From Actinomadura pelletieri DSM 43383 (lineage in GTDB: Bacteria > Actinomycetota > Actinomycetes > Streptosporangiales > Streptosporangiaceae), in the NCBI RefSeq assembly GCF_003634705.1, contig NZ_RBWU01000001.1, forward strand, positions 1,404,194-1,468,193: DNA of 64,000 bases. Direction: 5' to 3'. Position numbers and translations under genes: made by a program. This document shows positions 42,317 through 51,608 of this stretch, piece after piece. Positions within the stretch are counted from its first letter, which is position 1, and every line of letters begins with the position of its first letter. The notes below the pieces were generated by a model. The model was not told where the DNA came from, did not search any database, and saw only the letters and a list, made by a program, of their open reading frames with translations.

Positions 42317-43324
42317 ATGACCACGACCACCACGACCAAGGCAGCGCCGCGCCCCGGCGCCCGGGAGCACCCGCGGCCCCGGCTGGCGGTGTCCAGCTGC
42401 CTGCTCGGCGCCCCCGTCCGCTACAACGGCGCCCACAGCCGCGACCGCTTCCTCACCGGACCACTGTTCCGGCACATCGACTGGATCCCCGTCTGCCCGG
42501 AGATGGAGATCGGCCTCGGCGCACCGCGTCCCACCATGCGGCTGCGCACCGACGGACACATCGTCACCAAGGACGAGACCGCCGACCACACCACCGCCAT
42601 GACCGCCCTGGCGGAACGCAGGATCCCCGACCTGGCCGACGTCGACGGCTACGTGCTGAAGTCCCGCTCACCCAGCTGCGGACTGTCGAGGCTGCCCCGT
42701 TACGCGTCCGGCCGGCAGGGCGAACGCACCGACGGCCAGCCGGTCGACCGCGACGGTCGCGGCGTCTTCGCCTCCCTGATCCGCGCCGCCCTGCCCGACC
42801 TGCCCACCGAGGAGGACGGACGCCTCAACGACCCCGTCCTGCGCGAGCACTTCATCGAGCGCGTGTTCGCCCACGCACGGCTGCGCGAGTTCTTCGCCTC
42901 CGACTGGCGCCCCCGCGACCTGGTCGCCTTCCACAGCCGCCACAAGATGCAACTCCTCGCCCACAGCCCCGACGGCTACCGCGAGACCGGACGGATCGTC
43001 GCCCAAGCCGGCCGCCGCCCCCGCCCGGACCTGGAGAACGACTACCGCCACGCCTTCACCGCCACGCTCGCCGTCCGCGCCGGCCGCGGCCGCCACACCA
43101 ACGCCCTCCAGCACATCCTCGGCCTCATCAGCGACGACCTCGACCCGACCCGGCGCAATGACATCGTCACCGCGATCGGCTCCTACCGCCAGGGGCTGGC
43201 CCCGCTCAGCGTCCCGATCGCCCTGCTCCGCCACCACGCCGAAGGCGAACACTTCGGCTACGCCGCCGACCAGACCTACCTCGCGCCGTTCCCCGACGAC
43301 CTCGTCCTCCGCCACCATCTGTGA
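42317..43324 (+). CDS. DUF523/DUF1722 (YbgA-like) protein
   Basis: 335 residues from ATG 42317; the open frame back to 42131 is not family sequence. N-terminal DUF523: VSSCLLGAPVRYNGAHSRD, PVCPEMEIGLGAPRPTMRL, and VLKSRSPSCGLSR, with conserved Cys likely binding a metal. C-terminal DUF1722: AHARLREFFASDWRPRDLVA then FHSRHKMQLLAHSPDGY. The fused form is often next to carotenoid and DNA-photolyase genes, as here. Function unknown, possibly thiouridine desulfurase-related; the neighbourhood suggests a light or oxidative stress role. Confidence 0.82.
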   Translation: MTTTTTTKAAPRPGAREHPRPRLAVSSCLLGAPVRYNGAHSRDRFLTGPLFRHIDWIPVCPEMEIGLGAPRPTMRLRTDGHIVTKDETADHTTAMTALAERRIPDLADVDGYVLKSRSPSCGLSRLPRYASGRQGERTDGQPVDRDGRGVFASLIRAALPDLPTEEDGRLNDPVLREHFIERVFAHARLREFFASDWRPRDLVAFHSRHKMQLLAHSPDGYRETGRIVAQAGRRPRPDLENDYRHAFTATLAVRAGRGRHTNALQHILGLISDDLDPTRRNDIVTAIGSYRQGLAPLSVPIALLRHHAEGEHFGYAADQTYLAPFPDDLVLRHHL

Positions 43325-43431
43325 CGACGCCCATGCTTTGGCATCTCATATAAGTGCTCTGGGATGTCCTTAAGCCATTTCAGGGGACGGTACGACCACT
43401 CGCTCGCCCACGACTTCCAAGGAGCACTCGC

Positions 43432-44034
43432 ATGGCGTCCAAACGCTCGTCCAGCACCCACTCCAGCCAGCCGTGGCTGCACGTGGACGGTACGGAAATC
43501 CAGAAGTTCGGCACCATGCGGATGTTCCCGCTCGGACTCTCCCGGGACGCACGCGAGTACTCCTGCCAGCGCCTCAACCAGATCCTGGCGGACAGCCAAA
43601 TCCTCTACAGCCTCTACAAGAAGCACCACTGGCTGATGCGCGGCCCGACCTTCTACCAACTCCACCTGCTCCTGGACAAGCACGCCGGGGAACAACTCGA
43701 ACTGGTGGACACGATCGCGGAACGCGTCCAGACCCTGGGCGGCGTCGCGGTCGGAGACCCCCGCCATGTCGCGGAGATCACGGTCATCCCCCGTCCACCG
43801 AACGGCGCCGAGGAGGTCCCCGCCATGCTGTCCCGCCTGATCGAGGCACACGAGACGATCCTCGTGGCCAGCCACGACGCGGCGGCCAACGCCCAGAAGC
43901 TGGGCGACGACGGCACGAACGACCTCCTCGTCTCCGAAGTCATCCGCACCAACGAACTACAGGCGTGGTTCCTGATCGAGCACCTCGTCGACACCCCACT
44001 CGTCGAACGCCCAGAACACTCCACCCGCCACTGA
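43432..44034 (+). CDS. Dps/ferritin-like DNA protection protein
   Basis: 200 residues from ATG 43432 with AAGGAG upstream. Ferroxidase signature HHWLMRGPTFYQLHLLLDKH, followed by ELVDTIAERVQTLGG, both typical of Dps; the central region folds as a four-helix bundle. An N-terminal extension of ~50 residues with Ser and Lys/Arg may contact DNA. Dps stores iron and shields DNA during oxidative stress. An AT-rich stretch at 43338-43375 (catctcatataagtgctc) probably holds the promoter. Close to the carotenoid genes, consistent with an oxidative-stress neighbourhood. Confidence 0.87.
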   Translation: MASKRSSSTHSSQPWLHVDGTEIQKFGTMRMFPLGLSRDAREYSCQRLNQILADSQILYSLYKKHHWLMRGPTFYQLHLLLDKHAGEQLELVDTIAERVQTLGGVAVGDPRHVAEITVIPRPPNGAEEVPAMLSRLIEAHETILVASHDAAANAQKLGDDGTNDLLVSEVIRTNELQAWFLIEHLVDTPLVERPEHSTRH

Positions 44035-44073
44035 CGGCCGCCCCCACAAATCGGAATTCCGTACCATGCCCGC

Positions 44074-44459
44074 ATGGTCGATAAGGGCGGCACGGCGGGA
44101 GACGAACCGCTCACCGACGGGATGGCCCTGTCGGTACGACTGCGACGCGACTTCACCGTCACCGACGCCGACCGTCTCCTCACCGCCGCACGCCGCATCT
44201 ACCGCGAAATCAATCCGGGCACCACCGCCGACGAAGCCACCGAAATGGTGACCTGCGCCGCGGACGCGCTGTTCGTCATCCTGGAACAGGCCGGCCTATT
44301 CGGCGACGCGACGGACGGCCGACTCTCCGGTTACACCGCCGACGGCCTGGCCATCGGCGGGTGGCGTGCGCAAGTCATACCCAACGAACCGGCCCCCTGT
44401 CACCCGAGCCCAAGAGCAACTGTTTTCGCGGTGACGTCTTCGCGCTTCCCGACGACTGA
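44074..44459 (+). pseudogene. Hypothetical gene with a probable one-base frameshift
   Basis: Starts ATG 44074 (SVRLRRDFTVTDADRLLTAA, YREINPGTTADEATEMVTC). Around 44391-44395, a run of five C's, the uncorrected frame switches to Pro/Ser/Arg-rich sequence that overlaps the convergent Imm51-like gene until 44568. With one extra C, the frame ends in PKSNCFRGDVFALPDD at a TGA at 44457-44459, which looks native. Either a sequencing or assembly slip in a homopolymer, or a real frameshift. Not in a recognised family. Confidence 0.5.
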
Positions 44460-44494
44460 GCACAGCCGACCGCGCGGTCAAAAAGGGCCGGTCG

Positions 44495-44833
44495 TCAATC
44501 ATCGAACTCGAAGCCGCTACTCTCCGCCGAGGCGACAAGCCCACGCATTCGATCGCCATCGGCGATGACGGCGAGCATCACCTCGGCCAGCTCTTGAAGT
44601 GCGGCCCGATCCTCCCCGTAGGCACAGAACATGCCGGCCTCAGGGTCGTACGAGAAGCGCCCGTCAAGGTCCGGCGCCTCCGTCTTCACCAGGAACCGCG
44701 CGACACCCTCCCAGAAGTACCCGTTGGGCTCATGCCCAAGTTGTGCAACGAGCCCGTCCACCTTGGTCGTCCCGGCGTCCAGCAACAACGAGAACTTCCC
44801 GGACCTGGTCTCAACCAACCGCAAAGGAGTCAC
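44495..44833 (-). CDS. Imm51-like immunity protein
   Basis: 112 residues from a GTG at 44833. LVAQLGHEPNGYFWEGVARF, LDGRFSYDPEAGMFCAYGED and ALQELAEVMLAVIADG match the Imm51 family, small antitoxin-like proteins of polymorphic toxin systems. No toxin gene is adjacent, so it is an orphan immunity gene, as often found. Cytoplasmic; cognate toxin unknown. A DUF4303-HEAT gene starts ~100 bases upstream in the opposite direction. Confidence 0.65.
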   Translation of the reverse strand: MTPLRLVETRSGKFSLLLDAGTTKVDGLVAQLGHEPNGYFWEGVARFLVKTEAPDLDGRFSYDPEAGMFCAYGEDRAALQELAEVMLAVIADGDRMRGLVASAESSGFEFDD

Positions 44834-44938
44834 CAGCGCACCCTCGCACTCCCAAGCCGACCCGGCAACTCACCGAAGCGCCCACGTGACACAGTCGTGT
44901 CGTAGAACCGGGGCTTGGACGCGAGGAAGGCGGCTGGT

Positions 44939-46270
44939 ATGGACTGGGAGACATTCGAGGACGACCTGGTGGCAGGAATCGTCGAAAAGGTGACCGAGCA
45001 CGCCGACACGAGCAAGCGCCTGTACGCGGCCGCGCTGGCTGAGATCTATGCCGAGACCGACCACGTGATCCGGCTGCCCATGCTGGGCGTCGTCTCTTAC
45101 GACGAGGTGGCCGCGGACGATGCCCTGCTCTGGAGTGTGCCGGACTGGAAGACCCAGTGGTTCGAATGGTTGCCGGAAGAACGTTGGCAACGCTGGGAAA
45201 ACGAGCTTTCCCAGGAAGCCGGGAGAAGCTCGACCCTGCACTGGAACCGGACATTCGCCAGGTATCTCCTGGTGCTCACTCGGGTGTGCAAGCGAGCCCG
45301 GAAACAGTTGCAGGCCGCAGAAATCACCGACGGACAGTTCGCAGTCGTATTGCTGACCGACGATGACGAAGAAGAAGGGCTACTGCGCCGCATCCTGAGC
45401 GAGCAGGAGCTGTACAGGCTCTTTCCAAGATATGAACAGGTCAAAGCCTGGCAGGCCGAGATGGACGCCAAGGAACCGGCCGATCGCGCGGTTCACTACG
45501 TCCGGCTGCTCAACGAGTGGCACGGGTCGATCGGCCCTGAAGAGGCTGAACTGGGCCTCCGCGAGCTCGGCCCGGCGGCCCACTCCGCCCTGATCGACCT
45601 GTTGAGCCACGGCCCCCGCAAATGGGAAGCGGCGAAGCTTCTCGCCGACATCGGCGAGGCGACCGACGAGGTGATCGAAGCACTTACCCACGCGCTGAGA
45701 CACACCACCGGTCCAGATCGGCAGTGGACCGCTGCCGCCCTGTCACGCCTGAACCGGCTTGACGTGGTCCTCTCCGCCCCAGACCTTCCCACCGAAACGA
45801 TCGTCACCGCGGTGGCGGCGCCTTATCGCGCGTTCCGAGATCACGCAATCACACCGCAGCCCCTCACCTACGCTCCACTGGAGCGATTTCTGGCCGACCA
45901 TCCACAGCTCCGCGATGGCATCTCCGAGAAGCTGAGTCCGGGAACGAGCTACTGCACGATTCGAGCCGAAGAAGTCAGCACCGCAATCGACGCGCTGCGC
46001 TCGTCCTGGCCGGTCGTCCGCAGACATGCCGTGTGCGTCCTCGGCGAGCGCGCCCTCGGCGCCGCCGTGGGCCGTCAGGTCATTCCGCGCCTCGCCGAAG
46101 CCGTCGTCCACGACCCCGACCCCACCACCCGCCGACTGGCGATCTTGTCCCTGAAGTGGTGGAAACATGACGCCCGCCCCTACGCCGACACAGGCCGCAA
46201 AGCGCTCCACGACCCAGACCCTGCCGTCCGCGCAACCGCACAGTCCTGGCTGGACGACCTGACCCAGTAG
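44939..46270 (+). CDS. DUF4303-type N-terminus with C-terminal HEAT repeats
   Basis: 443 residues from ATG 44939 (GAGGAAGG upstream). N-terminal ~120 residues: DLVAGIVEKVTEHADTSKRL, AAALAEIYAETDHVIRLPML, resembling DUF4303-type proteins. From ~200 on it has helical repeats (LGPAAHSALIDLLSHGPRKW, KLLADIGEATDEVIEALTHA, RRHAVCVLGERALGAAVGRQ, DPDPTTRRLAILSLKWWKHD) of HEAT type. Such SMI1/DUF4303-HEAT proteins are frequent beside immunity genes, consistent with the Imm51-like gene next door. Function unknown. Confidence 0.65.
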   Translation: MDWETFEDDLVAGIVEKVTEHADTSKRLYAAALAEIYAETDHVIRLPMLGVVSYDEVAADDALLWSVPDWKTQWFEWLPEERWQRWENELSQEAGRSSTLHWNRTFARYLLVLTRVCKRARKQLQAAEITDGQFAVVLLTDDDEEEGLLRRILSEQELYRLFPRYEQVKAWQAEMDAKEPADRAVHYVRLLNEWHGSIGPEEAELGLRELGPAAHSALIDLLSHGPRKWEAAKLLADIGEATDEVIEALTHALRHTTGPDRQWTAAALSRLNRLDVVLSAPDLPTETIVTAVAAPYRAFRDHAITPQPLTYAPLERFLADHPQLRDGISEKLSPGTSYCTIRAEEVSTAIDALRSSWPVVRRHAVCVLGERALGAAVGRQVIPRLAEAVVHDPDPTTRRLAILSLKWWKHDARPYADTGRKALHDPDPAVRATAQSWLDDLTQ

Positions 46271-46325
46271 GTCTGTCGAACGACACCAGTGCAACGTACT
46301 TGCGGACGCTGCTGATCACGACGCA

Positions 46326-46949
46326 TCAGTCGCTGTCGTCATCGAGTCCGGCGATTGCTCTGAGGTCTGCTTCGGACAAACCCAAGGCGCCGGCGACCTC
46401 CCTGACCAGAACTGTGTGCGGGTTCCGGCTTCCCCCGCTGAGCCCGCGGATGGTGGCCTCCGCCCGAAAGGTCAGCCTTGCCACTTGCCTCGGCGAAATT
46501 CCACGCACGTCCATGAGTCTGGCGAATATCGTCGCGAACGGATGCGGCTCCAGTTGGCCGGCGGCCGTTTGTGCGGGAGAGAGGACCATGTCGCCGATCT
46601 TGGCTTGGAATCGGACCAGTTGGTCGCGGGTGAACCTGACCTTGGCGACGAAGGGCAGACTCTCACCGCTTCCCGAGCTGATGGTGCCTGGAACCGACAC
46701 CTCGGTGAACCGTGTGGTGGAGAGCTTGTAATCACTCTCGATCTCCATGGGATGGCCGGGCCCAGCGTGGACGACCTTCCAGTCGCGGTTCCACCAGGGA
46801 AGGTCCTGTAACAAGCCATTGAAGAACGGAGGCAGGACAGTGAGATCTGCGGGCTCCGGATCGTCCTCGTAGAGGAGGTCAGGCCAGTATGTCAGTGCTG
46901 CGATCACATCTGCCGCGATCGTACGGCCGCCCGTCTCCACACCCGCCAT
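46326..46949 (-). CDS. HTH (XRE-like) protein with unknown N-terminal domain
   Basis: 207 residues from ATG 46949; the frame is open to 46994. The C-terminal ~60 residues (FARLMDVRGISPRQVARLTF, AEATIRGLSGGSRNPHTVLV, REVAGALGLSEADLRAI) form an XRE-type helix-turn-helix. The N-terminal ~130 residues are unrecognised and contain a long beta-rich part (WNRDWKVVHAGPGHPMEIES). It may be a regulator of the adjacent DUF4303-HEAT gene or unlinked; its operon partner is not visible. Confidence 0.6.
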   Translation of the reverse strand: MAGVETGGRTIAADVIAALTYWPDLLYEDDPEPADLTVLPPFFNGLLQDLPWWNRDWKVVHAGPGHPMEIESDYKLSTTRFTEVSVPGTISSGSGESLPFVAKVRFTRDQLVRFQAKIGDMVLSPAQTAAGQLEPHPFATIFARLMDVRGISPRQVARLTFRAEATIRGLSGGSRNPHTVLVREVAGALGLSEADLRAIAGLDDDSD

Positions 46950-47096
46950 GCTCGCACACAAGCAAGAAAAGCCCGGCACTCTCGGACACCTCACCGCCCC
47001 GCGAACACGACACCAGGGCCTGCACGAAACGTGACTTGGACTACCTCCCGAATCATCAACGAAGCCGTGACAAGGCGCGACTGTTCGTTCAGCGGC

Positions 47097-47441
47097 CTAA
47101 TGACCGGACAACTCGGCGACGACCGGGGCGAGCGTGTCGGCGAAGTCCGCGCCGATGACGAAGCAGGAGAAGCCGATCCCCTCCCGCCGCCGATGGATCT
47201 CCTCGACGGCCGCCGCGGGATCGTCCGGCAGCACCGCCGGAGAGTCCGCCGCACGAAGCGCGGCGGGATCGGTGTCGGGGGACGCCATGAACGGCGCGAC
47301 AGTGTCGCCGATGACCGCCACATGCTGCGCGAGTTCGACGGCCCGGTCGGCGCGGAAGCCGCGTACCGCCCGTGTGATGTCGGCCCGATCGTCCCCCGGC
47401 ATCACCGCGAAGGCTGCCGTGTCCACGATCTCGGCCGCCAC
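47097..47441 (-). pseudogene. C-terminal fragment of an LLM-class flavin oxidoreductase
   Basis: The frame gives ADSPAVLPDDPAAAVEEIHR and RREGIGFSCFVIGADFADTL with APVVAELSGH at the end, the usual C-terminus of F420-dependent LLM-class oxidoreductases. About two thirds of the protein is missing upstream. It lies close to two intact LLM genes (47636-48673 and 49586-50449). Confidence 0.55.
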
Positions 47442-47635
47442 GTCAACCGTCCGGCGAACACCGCCAAACCGGCCTCGCCGAGAATTCGGGATTCCCGGTC
47501 GGAAAGCGGTTCGGGCTGCGCGTTGTCCGATACGGCCGTCACCCCACGCAGCCTAAAGGCCGGGCGCGCCACCGATCCATCCGGGACCAACCCCGATGTC
47601 GACGCAACGCAGCAATGGCCGGGCTGGTCGCGGCC

Positions 47636-48673
47636 TCAACGCCAGCCGAGTTCGGGTGCCACGTGAGTCAGGATGTTCTCCAGGACGTGCGCGTTGTAGT
47701 CCACGCCGAGCTGGTTGGGAACCGTGAGCAGCAGCGTGTCGGCGGCTTGAATGGCCTCGTCGCCCGCGAGTTGCTTGACCAGTACGTCCGGCTCGGCCGC
47801 GTAGGAGCGTCCGAAAATCGCCCTGGTCTTCTCGTCGATCATTCCGATGTGGTCGCCGGAGTCGGTGTTCCGGCCGAAATAGGCGCGATCCAGATCGCTG
47901 GTCAGCGCGAAAATGCTGCGACTGACCGACACGCGCGGCTCGCGTTCGTGTCCGGCCTCCTTCCACGCCTGCCGGTAGGCCTCGATCTGCTTGCGCTGCT
48001 GGACGTGCAGCGGCTCGCCGGTCTCATCGTCCTTGAGCGTGGAACTCTGCAGGTTCATGCCCAGCTTGGCCGCCCACACGCCGGTGGCATTGGAGCCTGA
48101 GCCCCACCAGATGCGCTCGCGCAATCCTGGGGAATGCGGCTCGATGCGCAGCAGTCCAGGCGGATTGGGGAACATCGGCCGCGGATTCGGCTGCGCGAAC
48201 CCCCTGCCCTGCAGGACCGTGAGCAGGACCTCGGTGTGCTTGCGTGCCATGTCGGCGTCGGTGTCGCCCTCGGACGGCTCGTACCCGAAGTACCGCCACC
48301 CGTCGATGACCTGTTCCGGTGACCCCCGGCTGATGCCCAGCTGCAGCCGTCCACCGGAGATCAGGTCGGCCGCCCCGGCGGTCTCGGCGAAGTACATCGG
48401 GTTCTCGTACCGCATATCGATCACGCCGGTGCCGATCTCGATGCGCGACGTCTTCGCGCCGATCGCGGACAGCAGCGGGAACGGAGAGGCCAACTGCCTG
48501 GCGAAGTGGTGCACCCGGAAGTAGGCGCCGTCGGCACCCAACTCCTCCGCGGCCACGGCGAGATCGATCGACTGCAGCAGCGCGTCCGCCGCCGACCGGG
48601 TCTGCGAGCCGCGACCGTCACTCCAGTGACCGAACGAAAGAAAGCCGATCCTCTTCACACTGGCGTCAACCAT
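47636..48673 (-). CDS. LLM-class flavin-dependent oxidoreductase
   Basis: 345 residues from ATG 48673 (frame open to 48784). VKRIGFLSFGHWSD, AAEELGADGAYFRVHHFARQ, PFPLLSAIGAKTSRIEIGTG, DMRYENPMYFAETAGAADLI and GGRLQLGISRGSPEQVIDGW follow the luciferase-like monooxygenase fold in order. It uses FMN or F420 as electron carrier; substrate unknown. Length is normal. It diverges from the DsbA-like gene, and a further LLM enzyme lies at 49586. Confidence 0.87.
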   Translation of the reverse strand: MVDASVKRIGFLSFGHWSDGRGSQTRSAADALLQSIDLAVAAEELGADGAYFRVHHFARQLASPFPLLSAIGAKTSRIEIGTGVIDMRYENPMYFAETAGAADLISGGRLQLGISRGSPEQVIDGWRYFGYEPSEGDTDADMARKHTEVLLTVLQGRGFAQPNPRPMFPNPPGLLRIEPHSPGLRERIWWGSGSNATGVWAAKLGMNLQSSTLKDDETGEPLHVQQRKQIEAYRQAWKEAGHEREPRVSVSRSIFALTSDLDRAYFGRNTDSGDHIGMIDEKTRAIFGRSYAAEPDVLVKQLAGDEAIQAADTLLLTVPNQLGVDYNAHVLENILTHVAPELGWR

Positions 48674-48877
48674 CCCGCTGCCCCCGAGATTCCAGAACCA
48701 TCGACCGCCACCCCCACCACGACCAGCGGGAGCCCTCTGCAAGTACCCACCCGGCAGGCCCTGTACGAGGACCGGGCCGCCCACTTCGACGGGCCCTTCA
48801 AGAGGCGTTTGACCTCAACCTTGGTTGAGCTTGCACGATGGCGGCCGGGACCCCCACCCCGCAGCCGACCTTGAGGA

Positions 48878-49534
48878 GTGCGTCCATTGATCCCGCAGGA
48901 TAGGCCGTCCGCGAAGCTTGAGATCTACGCCGATGTGCTGTGCCCTTGGTGCTACATCGGCAAGAGACGCCTGACCGCCGCGCTAGCCGACCAGACCGGC
49001 CACGACATCGTCTGGCGCGGCTACGAACTCGCGCCGGACGAAGGCCGCACCCCCGGTCCGACCGCCGCCGAGGCCATGGCCGGCTGGTGGGGCGAGCAGG
49101 CGCCCGCCCGCATCGACCGCATCCGCTCGCTGGGAGCGGCGGAAGGGCTGGAGTTGAACCTGCATCTGGCCCGCCCGGTGAACACCTTCGACGCGCACCG
49201 ACTGATCAAGCTGGCCGCCCGGCACGGCCAGGCCGACCAGATGATGGAACTCCTGCTGCACGCGTACCACACCGATGGGCTGAACGTGGCCGACACCCAG
49301 GTCCTGCAGGACCTTGGCGGTAAGGCCGGGCTGGACGCCGATGAGGTGCGCGCCGTCCTCGAGGGCGACGACCACGCCGACGAGGTTCGCGCCGACCGAC
49401 GTCGCGCGGCAGAGCATGGTGTCACCGGTGTGCCCAGCCTGGTGATCGGCGGCCGTCCACCGGTTCCCGGCGTCCAACCCGTCGCCGTCCTGCGGCGCCT
49501 GCTGCGGCACGAACCCGTCGGCTCGAATTCCTGA
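48878..49534 (+). CDS. DsbA-family (FrnE-like) thiol oxidoreductase
   Basis: 218 residues from GTG 48878; a TTG at 48887 has better spacing from GAGGA and may be the real start. LEIYADVLCPWCYIGKRRL contains the CPWC active site (Cys22/Cys25 from the GTG). GYELAPDEG, NTFDAHRLIKLAARHG and HGVTGVPSLVIGG (cis-Pro loop) are typical of the FrnE/HCCA branch of the DsbA fold. Cytoplasmic, no signal peptide. It may oxidise or isomerise disulfides in redox stress. It is followed by an LLM gene 51 bases later. Confidence 0.88.
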   Translation: MRPLIPQDRPSAKLEIYADVLCPWCYIGKRRLTAALADQTGHDIVWRGYELAPDEGRTPGPTAAEAMAGWWGEQAPARIDRIRSLGAAEGLELNLHLARPVNTFDAHRLIKLAARHGQADQMMELLLHAYHTDGLNVADTQVLQDLGGKAGLDADEVRAVLEGDDHADEVRADRRRAAEHGVTGVPSLVIGGRPPVPGVQPVAVLRRLLRHEPVGSNS

Positions 49535-49585
49535 CCGGCCCCTCCGACCGTCCCCCCTTGTCTTCTAAAAGGACTCGCACCCGCG

Positions 49586-50449
49586 ATGGACATTGGTATC
49601 GGGTTGCCCGGTCATGCCCGCTGGAGCGACGGCACCGTCCTGGTGGAATGGGCCCGCCGCGCCGAAGCCCGCGGCTTCTCCACCCTCAGCGTCAGCGACC
49701 GTCTGGCCTGGTGGACGCCGGAGCCGTTGCTCACGCTGGCCGCCGCGGCGGGCGCCACCTCACGCATCCGGTTGATGACCAGCGTCCTTCTCGCACCTCT
49801 GCGCGCCAACCACGCCCTGTTCGCCAAGACCGTCCACACGCTGGATCAACTGGCCGGGCCCGGCCGTCTGCAACTGGGACTCGCCCCGGGACTCCGGCAG
49901 GACGACTTCGAACTGAGCGAGGTCGACTACGGCACCAGAGGCGCACGGTTCGACCGGCTCCTCGACCGGCTCGCGGCGGCCACGACCGACGGTGACCCTG
50001 TGGGCCCGCGACCCGCCACACCAGGCGGGCCCGCCCTACTGTTCGGCGGCACCTCCAAGGCGGCCCTGCGCCGCATCGCCTCAAGGGGAACGGGCTGGAT
50101 CGCCGGCGACGCGACCGTCGAAGGTGTGCAGGACTTCGCCCCTCAATTGCGGCAAGCCTGGGCGGACGCCGGAAGGCCCGGTTCGCCTCGTCTGGTGGCT
50201 TCGGTGATGTACGCGCTGGGCCCCGACGCCGAGACCGCGATCTCCGACGCCATCGGCTCCTACTACGCCTTCGCCGGCGACGAATACGCCCGGTACGGCA
50301 TCTCCATCGCCTACACCCGTCCGGAACAGATCACCGCCGCGATCGCCGCCTTCGACCAGGCCGGCTGCGACGAGCTGATCTTCATGGGCAACGACCCCGA
50401 CCCCGCGCAGGTGGACCTCCTCGCCGACGCCATCGGCCTCAGCCGTTGA
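49586..50449 (+). CDS. LLM-class flavin-dependent oxidoreductase
   Basis: 287 residues, ATG 49586. DIGIGLPGHARWSDGTVLVE, ARGFSTLSVSDRLAWWTPEP, LAAAAGATSRIRLMTSVLL and RLQLGLAPGLRQDDFELSE give the luciferase-like fold; the C-terminal half (ALLFGGTSKAALRRIASRG, PEQITAAIAAFDQAGCDELI) completes it. Same-strand neighbour of the DsbA-like gene. Cofactor FMN or F420; substrate unknown. Confidence 0.87.
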   Translation: MDIGIGLPGHARWSDGTVLVEWARRAEARGFSTLSVSDRLAWWTPEPLLTLAAAAGATSRIRLMTSVLLAPLRANHALFAKTVHTLDQLAGPGRLQLGLAPGLRQDDFELSEVDYGTRGARFDRLLDRLAAATTDGDPVGPRPATPGGPALLFGGTSKAALRRIASRGTGWIAGDATVEGVQDFAPQLRQAWADAGRPGSPRLVASVMYALGPDAETAISDAIGSYYAFAGDEYARYGISIAYTRPEQITAAIAAFDQAGCDELIFMGNDPDPAQVDLLADAIGLSR

Positions 50450-50615
50450 ACGAGGCCGAACTCGGCCCCGGTCATGTCACATGCCCGGCGTCCAGAGCTG
50501 ACGAAGGCCTTGCCGCGGTGGCCTCGGCGACGAGGCGCGGTCGACGCCGGTTCTGGGTCGAGGCGTCCATCGGTTCGCTGGCGAGGGCGAGGTCGCCGAG
50601 AGCGTCCCGTTCGAC

Positions 50616-50978
50616 GTGGACATGGAAGCACCTGTAGGCCGCATCCGGCCTTGGAGGCACAGACGGGACGTCGTCCCCGAACGCGGCTCCCGGGACGTTC
50701 ACCCGATCGTGGAGGGAGACGAGCGGATCTGGTGGAACAAGCTGCCGCAGTTCTCCTCGACCCGGACCGCGCCGCAGGCCGTGCCCGGCGCCAATACCAG
50801 CGTCGGTCCCGCATTGGCGAGCTGTGACGGCATCCTCTACATGACCTGGAAAGGGGTCGCCGGCGACGAGCGGATCTGGAGGAGCCGACTGGAGGGCAAT
50901 TCCTGGCGAGGCCCCCAGGCCATACCAGGAGCCTCGACCAGCTTCCGCCCCGCCATCAGCGCCGCCCGCGTCGACTGA
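50616..50978 (+). pseudogene. Fragment of a BNR/sialidase-like beta-propeller protein
   Basis: Only part of a frame with repeats is left: GDERIWWNKLP...APQAVPGANTSVGPALAS, then GILYMTWKGVAGDERIWRSR and GPQAIPGASTSFRPAI. These ~45-residue blocks (DERIW..., W.GPQAIPGA.TS..PA) match extracellular sialidase-like propellers. The upstream ~45 residues do not fit and no signal peptide is seen, so it is a truncated copy. The remainder of 50450-51237 holds nothing else recognisable. Confidence 0.4.
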
Positions 50979-51237
50979 CCGGACACCGGAGAACGCGTCC
51001 GCGCACCCGCACGGCGCGGGGCCCGCTGGACCGGCGTCTATCAATCGCCCGACCGCAGGCCCGTCGGTCAAGCGCTCACGAGGAACAACAGGACGCGACC
51101 TGGATCCCCTACTAGGAACTCGGCCTGGCTCGGGCGCTGGGGCTGCGGCGGCGTGACTCATGCGAGTTGCGGCCCCGGGCAGGCCGCGACGAGAGTTCGT
51201 CTCGTCGCGGCCGTGGCAGCGCGGCTGAGCAGAAGGG

Positions 51238-51608
51238 CTATGGCGTGTCCAGGAGATGGCGATAGGACGGGAGCAGCCCGGCCTTGTGCATGATGGCCGC
51301 GCAACCGAAACTTCCGGCGCATGCCTTGCCAGGGTCGGCGGGGTTCAGTTTCGTATTGCCGGCGAACTGTAGATCCCGGGGCTCGCCGCACCCTTCTTCC
51401 GGGTTCTGTTCGTCGGCCGGGACCCAGGCTCCGGGATATTCTTTGCGCTCCAGCCAGGTGGGGACGGCGTCGTCCCAGAAGTTCCCCCGGAAGCGCACGT
51501 TCCGGACGGGCCGGTCGCCCCATTCCTCGCTGCAGCCGCCGATGGAGGCCGCGTAGCCGTAGACGACGTTGCCGTCAACGGTCATCTCCGAAGGCGGCTT
51601 CGGCTGGT
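51238..51608 (-). pseudogene. C-terminal remnant of a secreted beta-helix-type protein
   Basis: The minus frame is open from the stop at 51238 and reads RYSLNQPKPPSEMTVDGNVV, VRNVRFRGNFWDDAVPTWLE, RDLQFAGNTKLN and SFGCAAIMHKAG, which fits the end of a Cys-containing right-handed beta-helix or related secreted protein. It begins where the response regulator gene (51609) ends, with no start codon of its own beyond an internal ATG at 51585. Likely a truncated copy left by a deletion. Confidence 0.45.
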
